Part shown: positions 43,989 through 52,636 of the stretch, in pieces
Layout of the letters: each line of letters opens with the position of its first letter
Numbering within the stretch: the stretch's first letter is position 1
Source of the DNA: Cellulophaga sp. BC115SP
Lineage (GTDB): Bacteria > Bacteroidota > Bacteroidia > Cytophagales > Spirosomataceae
DNA length: 64,000 nucleotides
Reading direction: 5' to 3'
NCBI RefSeq assembly: GCF_009905545.1
Contig: NZ_JAAALB010000005.1
Location: 62,001 to 126,000 of the forward strand
Position numbers and translations under genes: made by a program
Notes under the pieces: generated by a model
Database searches by the model: none
Seen by the model: the letters and a program-made list of their open reading frames with translations, nothing else
Told to the model about the DNA's origin: nothing

Positions 43989-44068
43989 TAATGTTTTTGA
44001 GCAAAAGAGTATATAGAGATAAATCGAATACTTTTTTGCTCAACGACGAAATATTAAAAGAATAAGAT

Positions 44069-45160
44069 ATGTTCGTTGCATTACTAATTTGTTTGAGCTT
44101 AGTATTAGCAAATGTTGTGATTGGCGTATATACCGAACGCAAAGTCTCTGCCTTTATGCAAGATCGTTTGGGACCTATGGTTGTAGGAAAATACGGTTCA
44201 CTTCAACTGATTGCAGACTTAGTCAAACTTTTGTTAAAAGAAGATATTGTACCCAAACTGGCGGATAAGTGGCTGTTTTTAGCAGCACCTTGTATGATTT
44301 TTGTGGCAATATTTGCAGGTTTCGCGGTAATACCGCTTGGTCCAGGCGAATACCTACAAGGCTCACAAGCACAAATAGGCGTATTTTATCTGTTGGCAAT
44401 TGTCTCAATTGATATTATTGGGGTTTTAATGGCTGGCTGGTCTTCTAACAATAAGTATTCATTGTTAGGTGCTATGCGCTCAGTTGCACAAATTGTGTCT
44501 TACGAAATTCCGTTAGGCTTGTCAGTTTTGTGTGTCGTGATGGTTTCTCAAACCTTAAACCTGCAAGAAATAAGTACACAACAAGGTATTTTTTCAGGTC
44601 ATGATAATTATCTTTTTGGTCTGAAGTCTTTAGGAATTGATGTAACTGAAGTAGGAGGGTTTTTGACATGGAATATTTTCAGAGTTCCATTCTTCTTTGG
44701 CGTGTTTATCATTTTCTTTATTGCTTCTTTGGCAGAATGTAACCGTGCACCTTTTGATTTACCCGAAGCTGAATCAGAATTAGTTGGTGGTTTTCACACC
44801 GAATATTCAGGAATGCGATGGGCATTGATATTCCTTTCAGAATATGGCATGATGCTATTAGTAAGCGTTTTAGCTGTTATCCTGTTTTTAGGAGGCTGGA
44901 ATTCGCCTTTTCCTAATATTGGTTCTGTCAAATTAGCGAATTGGACTTCTGGGGAACCAGGTTCATGGTCTGGAGCAATTTGGGGGTTTGTGTGGCTGTT
45001 AGCCAAAGCCTATATGCTCATTTTTGTACAAATGTGGGTTCGATGGACATTCCCGCGCTTGCGTGTTGACCAATTGATGTATTTGACGTGGAAAGTACTA
45101 ACCCCATTTTCTATTTTAGCAGTATTTTTATCTGCCATTTGGAGAATGTTGATGATTTAG
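44069..45160 (+). CDS. nuoH: NADH-quinone oxidoreductase subunit H
   Basis: A 363-residue membrane subunit of complex I, lying at the junction where quinone enters. About eight TM helices; conserved blocks are [67 protein letters not shown] (the classic NuoH motif) and [13 protein letters not shown]. The gene stands apart from other nuo genes: it is preceded by a methionine-pathway enzyme and followed by a repeat element. It is intact and probably functional. Confidence 0.95.
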   Translation: MFVALLICLSLVLANVVIGVYTERKVSAFMQDRLGPMVVGKYGSLQLIADLVKLLLKEDIVPKLADKWLFLAAPCMIFVAIFAGFAVIPLGPGEYLQGSQAQIGVFYLLAIVSIDIIGVLMAGWSSNNKYSLLGAMRSVAQIVSYEIPLGLSVLCVVMVSQTLNLQEISTQQGIFSGHDNYLFGLKSLGIDVTEVGGFLTWNIFRVPFFFGVFIIFFIASLAECNRAPFDLPEAESELVGGFHTEYSGMRWALIFLSEYGMMLLVSVLAVILFLGGWNSPFPNIGSVKLANWTSGEPGSWSGAIWGFVWLLAKAYMLIFVQMWVRWTFPRLRVDQLMYLTWKVLTPFSILAVFLSAIWRMLMI

Positions 45161-45277
45161 CAGAGGATAATCTTCTCTAGGTTAAAGCATGAAGCTGTTT
45201 AAACTTTTTAACTACGCGTTTATTTAACAGATATGAGTCATCTCGAATTTTAGGATTAGGGTTATTCTCCAAATTTT

Positions 45278-45323
45278 CATCAAAAAAGCGGTTAGGAAAT
45301 ATTTCCCAACCGCTTTTTTGATG
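45278..45323. terminator. Bidirectional terminator between nuoH and DUF805 gene
   Basis: Arms CATCAAAAAAGCGGTT (from 45278) and AACCGCTTTTTTGATG (to 45323), with an inner GGAAAT/ATTTCC extension. T-rich on both strands. It lies within the MITE-like element. Confidence 0.9.
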
Positions 45324-45350
45324 CTACTATCCTAAATATAACTTGGCTTA

Positions 45351-45374
45351 AGACGCAATCATTGCGTCTCTACT
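45351..45374. repeat. GTAGAGACGCAA-type palindrome, copy C
   Basis: AGACGCAATCATTGCGTCT followed by CTACT. See copies at 16262 and 33982. Confidence 0.7.
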
Positions 45375-45423
45375 ACTAGAATAGAAATTTTAACATAATC
45401 CCTAAATTAGGGATGACTCATGT

Positions 45424-45786
45424 TTAGTGATTGTCATCTTCCAAATGTTTTCCTAATTGACTAATATCTATTTGCTTAATAGCTTTCGGATTTGAGCCAT
45501 ATTCATTCCTAGTGAGTTGCCCATCCGCAAAAATTAACCAGAAAGTGTAAAATGGAATAAGCTGAAACCAGCCAGAATTACCCAAATCATGGCATCTCTT
45601 GGTTGCTTGAGCCACTCTGAAAACTGCCAGAGGAATAAATGTGATGATAAAAAAAAGATTAGAAAACTTGCCTAGAAAACCACCAAATACAAAAATTAGG
45701 TTGATACCAACAACGACGATGATATATGTTAGACCATATTCGAGTCGGCGAATACGTCCTTCGAAACCAAAGCAATCTTTAAACAT
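45424..45786 (-). CDS. DUF805 membrane protein (copy 1)
   Basis: A 120-residue small membrane protein with three or four hydrophobic segments and the DUF805 signature: GRIRRLEYGLTYI near the N-terminus and RCHDLGNSGWFQLIPFYTFWLIF later. Function is unknown. A paralogue lies 241 bp upstream on the same strand. The stop codon sits directly at the edge of the MITE-like element. Confidence 0.88.
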   Translation of the reverse strand: MFKDCFGFEGRIRRLEYGLTYIIVVVGINLIFVFGGFLGKFSNLFFIITFIPLAVFRVAQATKRCHDLGNSGWFQLIPFYTFWLIFADGQLTRNEYGSNPKAIKQIDISQLGKHLEDDNH

Positions 45787-46027
45787 TTGAAGAAGAGTTT
45801 TTAAGTGGAGAAATATGATACATAAAACTTTATTTGAGAATCGAGAAGTAAGTTAGTGGGCAACATTAAAATAATTTTACCCGCTTTAAGCTCAAGTCTA
45901 AACGTCAAAAAGTATTTCTCTCGAAATAGATAAACCTTTTGTCTAATGCCTGCAGCTTACAACCTAAAGCATATTAATGCCATTTTATTTTGCATTGGCA
46001 CTTTTGAGTGATTCTATGTAGTAATAG

Positions 46028-46351
46028 TTATTTATTTTTAGGATTAGGTCCATACCTGTTTGTATCTGACTTACCTTTTGCAAAAAACAACCAAATCGTG
46101 TAAAAAGGTATAATGATAAACCAGCCGCTATTTCCTCTATCATGACTACGCTTTACACTCTGCGCCAAATTCAGCCAGAAAGATCCTAAAAGGATATAAG
46201 TATGGATGATTTTTTCCATATTAATTCCTACAAGATCAATGATTTCATAAGTGATAAAGGAAGACATAAGACCTAGGATATAGATAATAAACGAAAGGCA
46301 ATATTCGGTTCTACGAATGCGACCTTTGAAAGAGAATGGTGCTTTAAACAT
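46028..46351 (-). CDS. DUF805 membrane protein (copy 2)
   Basis: A 107-residue DUF805 protein paralogous to its downstream neighbour, with GRIRRTEYCLSFI and RSHDRGNSGWFIIIPFYTIWLFF. Three or four TM segments, no known function. The two copies probably arose by tandem duplication. A terminator separates it from the cytochrome c gene upstream. Confidence 0.88.
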   Translation of the reverse strand: MFKAPFSFKGRIRRTEYCLSFIIYILGLMSSFITYEIIDLVGINMEKIIHTYILLGSFWLNLAQSVKRSHDRGNSGWFIIIPFYTIWLFFAKGKSDTNRYGPNPKNK

Positions 46352-46460
46352 TAAATGATAGGTTTTAGTGGCGAAAATCTATTGTTAGGCAATATAATTT
46401 AAAGAAATTGAAATTTGTAAAGTTGATAAGATATTTATTAATATACTACATTAAACAAAC

Positions 46461-46499
46461 AAAAAGGCGAACCAATTTTGTCAATTAGTTCGCCTTTTT
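46461..46499 (-). terminator. Terminator of the cytochrome c gene
   Basis: AAAAAGGCGAAC (46461-46472) pairs with GTTCGCCTTTTT (46488-46499), with AATT/AATT continuing inward. On the minus strand a T run follows the stem. Confidence 0.88.
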
Positions 46500-46518
46500 G
46501 TTTAAAGTAATTTTGCTC

Positions 46519-46983
46519 TTAAGGGTTACTTTCTTTTAAGAATGCCAAAATGTTTTTGATGTCCTCAGTGCCTAAATTAGGGAAAGCTGTCATTTGAGTA
46601 CCATTAAATTTCTTGAAAAGGTCGTTTGCGTATTTGTCACCGCCAGCCAACACTTTTTGTGGATTTTGTACCCATTTCTCAACCCAAGCCGCATCTCTAC
46701 GTGATTCGATTCCTTTCAATCCTGGACCAACTACAACCTCGTCGGTTGAAGCATGGCAAGCTGCACAGTTGTTTGTGAAAATTTCTTTACCTTTTGTCGC
46801 TTCTGCTGAAAGTGCTGCTGGAGCCGCAGCTACAGGGACTGCTCCTGAAGTAGCACCAGCTGCCGCAGTTTCGGCTTGGCTAGGCATCATCGCAAACGCC
46901 AATAAAGTAAAAATAAAGCAAACTACAACTACAATTAAAAGGGTGTTTACTACACGTAGGGTTTTGAAAATTTTGTTTTCCAT
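46519..46983 (-). CDS. Membrane-anchored monohaem cytochrome c
   Basis: A 154-residue class I c-type cytochrome. One N-terminal TM helix (about residues 15-33) anchors it, an Ala-rich linker follows (about 40-60), then the haem motif CAACH and the distal Met in QMTAFPNL. It carries electrons on the periplasmic face. The ATG at 46983 is chosen because an upstream frame (to 47043) would run across the -7 element at 47021-47028. Monocistronic with terminator downstream. Confidence 0.9.
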   Translation of the reverse strand: MENKIFKTLRVVNTLLIVVVVCFIFTLLAFAMMPSQAETAAAGATSGAVPVAAAPAALSAEATKGKEIFTNNCAACHASTDEVVVGPGLKGIESRRDAAWVEKWVQNPQKVLAGGDKYANDLFKKFNGTQMTAFPNLGTEDIKNILAFLKESNP

Positions 46984-47020
46984 TTTTTTGTTTTTAGTGC
47001 CTTGGAGGAAAATAGCAGGG

Positions 47021-47028
47021 CAAAAATA
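47021..47028 (-). promoter_or_regulatory. -7 element of the cytochrome c gene
   Basis: The minus strand reads TATTTTTG, an exact TAnnTTTG, placing initiation about 31 nt before the ATG at 46983. No spaced -33 TTG was found. Confidence 0.45.
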
Positions 47029-47163
47029 AAGATAATATCCCAAATCGGGTACACAGATTGGAATAATTGCCTTAATTTTTATGCTATATTCTATTATTTG
47101 GTATGCAATTTCAGGAATCAGCTCAGTTCCTTCAATGATATTAATTGGCTAAAAAACTGATAT

Positions 47164-47688
47164 TTATTTCTTGATAAAAGCTAACGGAATGGGCTCACAA
47201 GTCACTTCACCTGTTTCTATCATTTCTTCATATTTATCAACCAGATTCCTCAAAATATCCTTGAGTATATTCAATTGTTCTGCACCGATCACCTCCTCAA
47301 AGTTTTGGTCGATATACTCTGTACATGCTTTCCAGTCTAAAATACATCTGACGCCTAGGTCTGTGAGTTTAACAATTAAAGCACGAGCGTCGCTTGGGTC
47401 TTTTTCAGTATATACAAAACCTTCATCAGCCAATTCCTTGATGAGTTTGCTCATGCCTTGTTTGGTCATGCCTGCCTTTTGCGCAATTTTATTTACACTA
47501 GTTCCTTCTACATCAATATTGACTAGGGCCACTATTTGACCAACACGGAAATTATTATAGCCACGCTCATTCAAAAATTTTACGGCCAATGTGGACATAT
47601 ATCGATATGAGCGATTTAGGAGACGTCCCATCAAGCGATTCTTGCTGTCACGGAACTGTTTGAGTTTTATTACATCCTCTTCTGTCAT
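47164..47688 (-). CDS. MarR-family regulator of the EmrAB-TolC exporter
   Basis: A 174-residue winged-helix regulator. The recognition-helix region NKIAQKAGMTKQGMSKLIKELADEGFV and the wing DPSDARALIVKLTDLG are typical of MarR. It is divergent from the emrA-emrB-tolC run (431-bp gap). Palindromes near both starts (47707-47718 and 47935-47949) are plausible operators, so it probably represses the exporter and itself until a toxic ligand binds. Confidence 0.88.
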   Translation of the reverse strand: MTEEDVIKLKQFRDSKNRLMGRLLNRSYRYMSTLAVKFLNERGYNNFRVGQIVALVNIDVEGTSVNKIAQKAGMTKQGMSKLIKELADEGFVYTEKDPSDARALIVKLTDLGVRCILDWKACTEYIDQNFEEVIGAEQLNILKDILRNLVDKYEEMIETGEVTCEPIPLAFIKK

Positions 47689-48119
47689 AACTGTTTAAGA
47701 GTACTGTTTTGTACAAAAACAATACCTCGGTTATTCTGTGGTACAAATCATTTTATATCATCTTGGGGCTTAGAAGCTCAAAATTACGAATTGTTACAGA
47801 CAATTGCAGTAGTAGTTTTAAGTATCTTTTACCAAAAAGATGAATAATCCAAGGAAATTTTGACTGTTTTTTCGTTGAATCTGATACAAAGTTAATAAAT
47901 GAAAAAATATTTGTCAACTTACTTGACTAATTTAGTAAACTTAGTTTACCTTTGCATCATCAATTCACACACAAATTGAATTTTTCTTATACATATTCAT
48001 CTCTTACCATTTGAAGAAGCAGTAAAAAAGATTAGTTCGAGGGGCCATCTGTACGAATTGATTCTATAAGCAAACAGCGAGTAGACCAAATACAATGATT
48101 ATTTAAGTTTATAAAAATT
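47689..48119. other. Divergent marR/emrA control region
   Basis: 431 bp. It contains the perfect 12-bp palindrome TTTTGTACAAAA (47707-47718) in the marR leader, the inverted repeat GTAAAC-TTA-GTTTAC (47935-47949), and the emrA promoter. The emrA leader would be about 160 nt long. Confidence 0.6.
47923..47954 (+). promoter_or_regulatory. emrA promoter with overlapping operator candidate
   Basis: TTG (47923-47925), then 21 bp, then TACCTTTG (47947-47954), a full match to the Bacteroidota TTG/TAnnTTTG layout. The inverted repeat GTAAAC-TTA-GTTTAC (47935-47949) overlaps the -7 box, an ideal site for repression by MarR (inference). Confidence 0.65.
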
Positions 48120-49157
48120 ATGGAAAATCAGAGTTCAATGAAAAAGCAATTGCCAAAGTTAATTCTATTAACAGTAGTCGCAGTAGGTGGATTTTTGGGA
48201 TATAGAGAATATCAATATTCTCAGACGCATGAGGATACAGATAATGCTCAGATTGAGTCTTATTTTGTACCAGTATTGCCTCGTACATCAGGTTATGTAA
48301 AATCAATTTCTGTAAAAGATTATGATGTGGTTAAAAAAGACCAACTCCTGATTGAAATTGATTCAGAAGAGGGAAAATTAGCTTTAGAGGAATTGAAAGC
48401 AGATTTGTTACAAGCAGAAACTGACGTGGAGAATGCTAAAGCAAACATTCAAAACTTAAAAATGAGCCTTGTAGCGATGGATGCTAACTTGAAAGCTACC
48501 GCTATTCGTCGTGACAAAGCAAAACGTGATGCTGACCGTGACAATGCCTTGGTAGCAGACAATGCCATTACTAAAAAACAAGCAGAAGATTCTCGTTCAA
48601 ACTACGATGTGTTAGTAGCTCAATATAATGCTGCTGTACAGGACATCGCGTCAAACAAGTCAAAAATGGGAATTTTGACAGCGGCTTTGCATAAAGCTGA
48701 AGCAACTTTGGCTGTCAAAAAAGTAAAAATTGCACAGCAAGAATTAAAACTTTCTTATGCTAAAGTGTACGCTCCATCTGAAGGACGTATCGGTAAGAAA
48801 ACTGTAGAGGCTGGTCAGTTTATTCAAGCTGGTCAAACGTTGATGACAGTAGTGCAAGACCAACAATTTTGGGTAGTAGCTAACTTTAAAGAGAATCAAA
48901 TTTCTCGTTTGAAAGTAGGAGACGAAACAGAATTGGTATTGGATGCGTATCCAAACCGTCCATTAAAAGGAAAAATCATTTCAATTGCAGAGTCAACTGG
49001 TGCTAAAGCATCTTTGTTGCCACCAGATAACGCTTCAGGTAACTTCGTAAAAGTAACTCAAAGAGTTCCTGTGAAAATTGAAATTGAGGATATTGCTAAA
49101 AACAAAGATATTTTACGTGCAGGTCTTTCTTTAGAGGTTTCTGTTCCTGTAAAATAA
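48120..49157 (+). CDS. EmrA-like HlyD-family adaptor of drug exporter
   Basis: A 345-residue membrane fusion protein with a single N-terminal TM (about residues 10-26). The motif HEDTDNAQIESYFVPVLPRTSGYV is typical of EmrA, followed by a long coiled coil (about 80-205), the second lipoyl half (KVYAPSEGRIGKKTVEAGQF) and the beta barrel (FWVVANFKENQISRLKVGD). It links the MFS pump to the TolC channel encoded downstream. First gene of the operon under MarR. Confidence 0.92.
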   Translation: MENQSSMKKQLPKLILLTVVAVGGFLGYREYQYSQTHEDTDNAQIESYFVPVLPRTSGYVKSISVKDYDVVKKDQLLIEIDSEEGKLALEELKADLLQAETDVENAKANIQNLKMSLVAMDANLKATAIRRDKAKRDADRDNALVADNAITKKQAEDSRSNYDVLVAQYNAAVQDIASNKSKMGILTAALHKAEATLAVKKVKIAQQELKLSYAKVYAPSEGRIGKKTVEAGQFIQAGQTLMTVVQDQQFWVVANFKENQISRLKVGDETELVLDAYPNRPLKGKIISIAESTGAKASLLPPDNASGNFVKVTQRVPVKIEIEDIAKNKDILRAGLSLEVSVPVK

Positions 49158-49470
49158 TTCGAGATAAAGCTGGGTAATTGGTTATAAGAAGTGGAGGCTT
49201 AGATAAGTTTTGTGAGTAATCACGATTTAGGGTTTTGCTTATCTAAAGACAAATTGAGGTGAAGAAATAAGCAAGGGATTGCGCGGTTGTCAATTGTTGA
49301 ATCTAGATTAGACTCACAATTCATAATTGTAATTCTTCAGCCATTTGATATCAAGTGTAACAATGCCTCATGTAGATATTGACTACCAATGATAAGGGAC
49401 TGATTGGAGACATATCCAACACTTCTTGAATTGCTCAGCTTTAGTTTCGAAACTAAAATAATTTTTAACT
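49158..49470. other. Spacer between emrA-like and emrB-like genes
   Basis: 313 bp. TTAGATAAG (49199-49207) pairs with CTTATCTAA (49238-49246) and a smaller TGTGA/TCACG stem lies within the loop. No T run and no ORF worth naming. An unusual gap for a two-gene exporter. Confidence 0.5.
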
Positions 49471-51051
49471 ATGGCGGCTAAAGGATTAGCAAGAGCAATG
49501 ATTGTGATAACCACCATCTCGGCAGCGGTGATGGAGCTTTTGGATACCACAATTGTTAACGTAGCCCTCAACCAGATGGCTGGTTCGCTGGGTGCTACAA
49601 TCGAGGACGTAGCTTGGGTAGTAACTTCTTACGCCATCGCTAACGTAATCATTATCCCAATGACGGGATTTTTAGGAGATTACTTCGGACGAAAAACATA
49701 TTACTTAGGTTCTATTCTATTATTTGGTGTCTCTTCCTATTTCTGCGGAGCTTCTCATGGACTTTGGGAATTAGTATTTTGGAGATTTATACAAGGTGTA
49801 GGGGGAGGAGCCTTGCTATCGACCTCACAAGCAATTTTGTTTGATGCCTTCGAACCTAAAGATAGACCTATAGCATCAGGTATTTTCGGGATGGGTATTA
49901 TCCTTGGACCGACTTTAGGTCCTGCATTGGGTGGATATATCGTTGAACATTTTACATGGCAAGATATATTTTTCGTAAATATTCCAATATGTATTGCTGC
50001 CACGATTTTGACGATTCTTTATATTGAAAGAAAAGAAGGAGAAGGACAGAAGAAAAGTCAAATTGTAATTGATTATCCAGGGATTTTCTTACTCACGCTA
50101 GGTATTGGTTCTCTACAATATGTATTAGAAAAAGGAGAGTCAGATGACTGGTTTGAATCAAGAACTATCGTAATCTTGAGCTTATCGGCAGCTGTCGGCT
50201 TAGTTGGATTTGTTTGGCGAGAATTAACCACCGAACATCCTGTTGTAGACCTGAAGATATTTAGATACAAAGTTTTTGGGCTTTCTACCATATTTACCTT
50301 TGTGGCAGGCCTTGGTTTGTTTACCTCAGTATTTGTGTATCCAGTAATGGTTCAGCGTATCAATGGGTTTACGCCACTCGAAACGGGTTTGTCATTAATT
50401 GCGCCAACCATGCTTGGAGTTGTGCTATTCCCTGTGATTGGACGACGTATGGCAGCAGGAGATTCTCCTTTACCATATATGGCCATCGGGATTCTCATAT
50501 TTGTATTCTTTGGATTCTATAGTGGTACTGCCACACCAGAAATGGGCAAATGGGATTTCTTTCCGATGCAAGTATGTCGTGTATTAGGGGTAGCTATGCT
50601 TCAAATGCCATTGATCAACCAAGCAGTAGCTGGTTTGCAACAAAGAGAATATCCTGCGGGTATCGCACTAACTAATATGATTCGTCAACTGGGAGGAGCC
50701 TTTGGTATTGCTTTAGCAAACAACTACGTTACAAACTCTGCGGCTCAACACCGTTCGGACTTGATGGCTAATATGACAATGGATAATCCTTTGTTTGTAC
50801 AGCGCCTCAACGGTAGTATTGCCAATTTTGCCTCTAAAACAGGTGATTACTTCGGTGCAACCAAGATGGCTTATGCTCAATTAGAAGGATTAGTTGCCAA
50901 ACAAGCATATTACCTTGCTTACTTAGATACTTACAGAGTAGTTTCGTTGTTTTTCGTCGCTATTTTTCCCTTACTCTTATTGTTAAGAACTAAGAAGAAA
51001 ACCAAGGAGGAAATTGCAGCCGCTGCAAAAGCCGCAGCAGATAGTCATTAA
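49471..51051 (+). CDS. EmrB/QacA-type MFS drug transporter (DHA2, 14 TM)
   Basis: A 526-residue inner-membrane proton/drug antiporter. The DHA2 motif LDTTIVNVALNQMA is at residues about 24-37, the MFS loop motif GDYFGRKTYYLG at about 69-80, and motif C-like GIILGPTLGPALGGYIVEHFTW at about 146-167. Fourteen hydrophobic segments are visible. It works with the preceding adaptor and the following TolC protein to move drugs out across both membranes. Confidence 0.93.
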   Translation: MAAKGLARAMIVITTISAAVMELLDTTIVNVALNQMAGSLGATIEDVAWVVTSYAIANVIIIPMTGFLGDYFGRKTYYLGSILLFGVSSYFCGASHGLWELVFWRFIQGVGGGALLSTSQAILFDAFEPKDRPIASGIFGMGIILGPTLGPALGGYIVEHFTWQDIFFVNIPICIAATILTILYIERKEGEGQKKSQIVIDYPGIFLLTLGIGSLQYVLEKGESDDWFESRTIVILSLSAAVGLVGFVWRELTTEHPVVDLKIFRYKVFGLSTIFTFVAGLGLFTSVFVYPVMVQRINGFTPLETGLSLIAPTMLGVVLFPVIGRRMAAGDSPLPYMAIGILIFVFFGFYSGTATPEMGKWDFFPMQVCRVLGVAMLQMPLINQAVAGLQQREYPAGIALTNMIRQLGGAFGIALANNYVTNSAAQHRSDLMANMTMDNPLFVQRLNGSIANFASKTGDYFGATKMAYAQLEGLVAKQAYYLAYLDTYRVVSLFFVAIFPLLLLLRTKKKTKEEIAAAAKAAADSH

Positions 51052-51159
51052 CAGGCATAAGGTCACGGGGAATAGGCATCTGTTGACAAAATTGCAACGG
51101 ATGTCTTATGACCCAATTCCTTAACCTCTATTTTAACAGACATAATTTTAAAGAAGATA

Positions 51160-52485
51160 ATGAAAAAATTAACAGTTTTCGGACTTATCCTATGTGCTCA
51201 GATGACCTTTGCACAAGATAAAAATACGGACGCTTTGGGTCGGTTGGTGAAGGCTGCTATTGATTATTCTCCAAGAATCAAAGAACAACAACAATTGATT
51301 TCGATTGGAGATTATAAAACAAAAATTCAAGAAGCAGCATTAAAACCACAAGTTCAATCTGAATTAAGTGTAACGCGTGTTGACCCAGTTGCCAAGGCAA
51401 GTTTTGCCTTTGGTTCAACTTCCACAGAGTTGCGTTTTCAGCCGAATATGAACTACAATGCCAATGTTGGTGCCAATTATACGATTGCCGATTGGGGTAA
51501 ACAAGCGTTAGCCATTGAAAAAGCAAAGTTAGAAACCAACCTTTCTAAAAACAATGTAGAGGGTTTGAAACAAAATTATGCTTATCAAGTCGCTAATTTG
51601 TACTACGGAATTGTGTATCTACAAAAAGCAATTGAAGTACAAAAAGAGCAGTTGAAATTAGTTGCTAATAACGAAAAACTCATCTCTGATCGTTTGAAAC
51701 AAGGCGATGCTTTGGATTACGATCGAGTATCGATTCAAGTTCGTTATAAAAATGCTGAAACGAGATTGACTGACTTACAAGGACAATTAGACCGCCAGTT
51801 GATTTATTTGAGTTCATTGATTGGAGCTGATGCACGAGTAATGGTTCCGACAGATGCAGATTTTTCGGCATCTTGGGCTGATTTGACCGTTGCCGCAGCG
51901 TTTGAACAAGCACAAACAAATAATGTTGATTTACAAAATATCAAAGAAAAGGATTTGATTGCAGACAAGGATGTAAAAATTGCTCAATTGAGCATGGCTC
52001 CAACCGTTTCAGCAGTAGGTCAATTTGGTATCAAAAACGGTTATTTGCCACGTATTAATGGTGAAATACCTCCAATCGATCAAGATTTTAAATTCAATAC
52101 AGTTTTAGGTTTAAAAATGACTATTCCTATTTATGCAGGAGGTCGTGGAGCTTATTCGACAGAAATGGCGAAATTGAGTAAAGAAATGTTGAAATATTCT
52201 TCTGAAGCAACCAATCAAGCTTTGAAGCGTGATTTGGATGCAGCTGAGAACGATTATAACATTGCCAAAAACAAACTAGATCTTTCAGAGAAGAACGTAT
52301 TTCAAGCACAATATGCCTTGAAATTGGCTGAGAGTCGTTACAAAAATGGCGTAATTACCAATGTTGAAATTGAGGCTGCACAAACTGCTTTGCGTGAGGC
52401 TCAATTGACACAGTTACAATATCAATACATGATGACACAGGCAAAACTTGAAGTGAGCCGTTTGTCAGGTTTAAAATTTTGGTAG
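51160..52485 (+). CDS. TolC-family outer membrane channel of EmrAB exporter
   Basis: A 441-residue protein with a signal peptide (about residues 1-18, ending TFAQ) and two TolC repeats with long coiled-coil segments. Near the end it has the typical ALKLAESRYKNGVITNVEIEAAQTALREAQ. It is the third gene of the exporter and is followed after about 20 bp by a terminator. This is the second TolC protein in the window; each exporter has its own. Confidence 0.9.
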   Translation: MKKLTVFGLILCAQMTFAQDKNTDALGRLVKAAIDYSPRIKEQQQLISIGDYKTKIQEAALKPQVQSELSVTRVDPVAKASFAFGSTSTELRFQPNMNYNANVGANYTIADWGKQALAIEKAKLETNLSKNNVEGLKQNYAYQVANLYYGIVYLQKAIEVQKEQLKLVANNEKLISDRLKQGDALDYDRVSIQVRYKNAETRLTDLQGQLDRQLIYLSSLIGADARVMVPTDADFSASWADLTVAAAFEQAQTNNVDLQNIKEKDLIADKDVKIAQLSMAPTVSAVGQFGIKNGYLPRINGEIPPIDQDFKFNTVLGLKMTIPIYAGGRGAYSTEMAKLSKEMLKYSSEATNQALKRDLDAAENDYNIAKNKLDLSEKNVFQAQYALKLAESRYKNGVITNVEIEAAQTALREAQLTQLQYQYMMTQAKLEVSRLSGLKFW

Positions 52486-52504
52486 AAAAACAATCTCTGT
52501 TGTT

Positions 52505-52547
52505 AACTCCAATGCTGCTTTTGCGGGATTGGAGTTTTTTATTTTTA
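52505..52547 (+). terminator. Terminator of the emrAB-tolC operon
   Basis: AACTCCAAT (52505-52513) pairs with ATTGGAGTT (52528-52536) and a T run follows. Confidence 0.88.
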
Positions 52548-52596
52548 AGAGTTTCGTCAAATTCTAATAGCTGATAGCCGATAGCCAAATAATACT

Positions 52597-52604
52597 TACC
52601 TTTG
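52597..52604 (+). promoter_or_regulatory. -7 element of the second amidohydrolase gene
   Basis: TACCTTTG, exact TAnnTTTG, about 32 bp before the ATG at 52637. Confidence 0.5.
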
Positions 52605-52636
52605 CTTAAATCAATTTTTCATCAACACATTTCTTT

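Larger units (their letters stand above)
45232..45422. repeat. MITE-like element, copy 2 (about 190 bp)
   Basis: Left end ATGAGTCATCTCGAATTTT (45233-45251), right end CTAAATTAGGGATGACTCATG (45402-45422). Interior: terminator hairpin and the palindrome AGACGCAATCATTGCGTCT followed by CTACTACTAG. The right module matches that of the copy at 16100-16357. It ends one base before the stop codon of the DUF805 gene. Confidence 0.7.
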
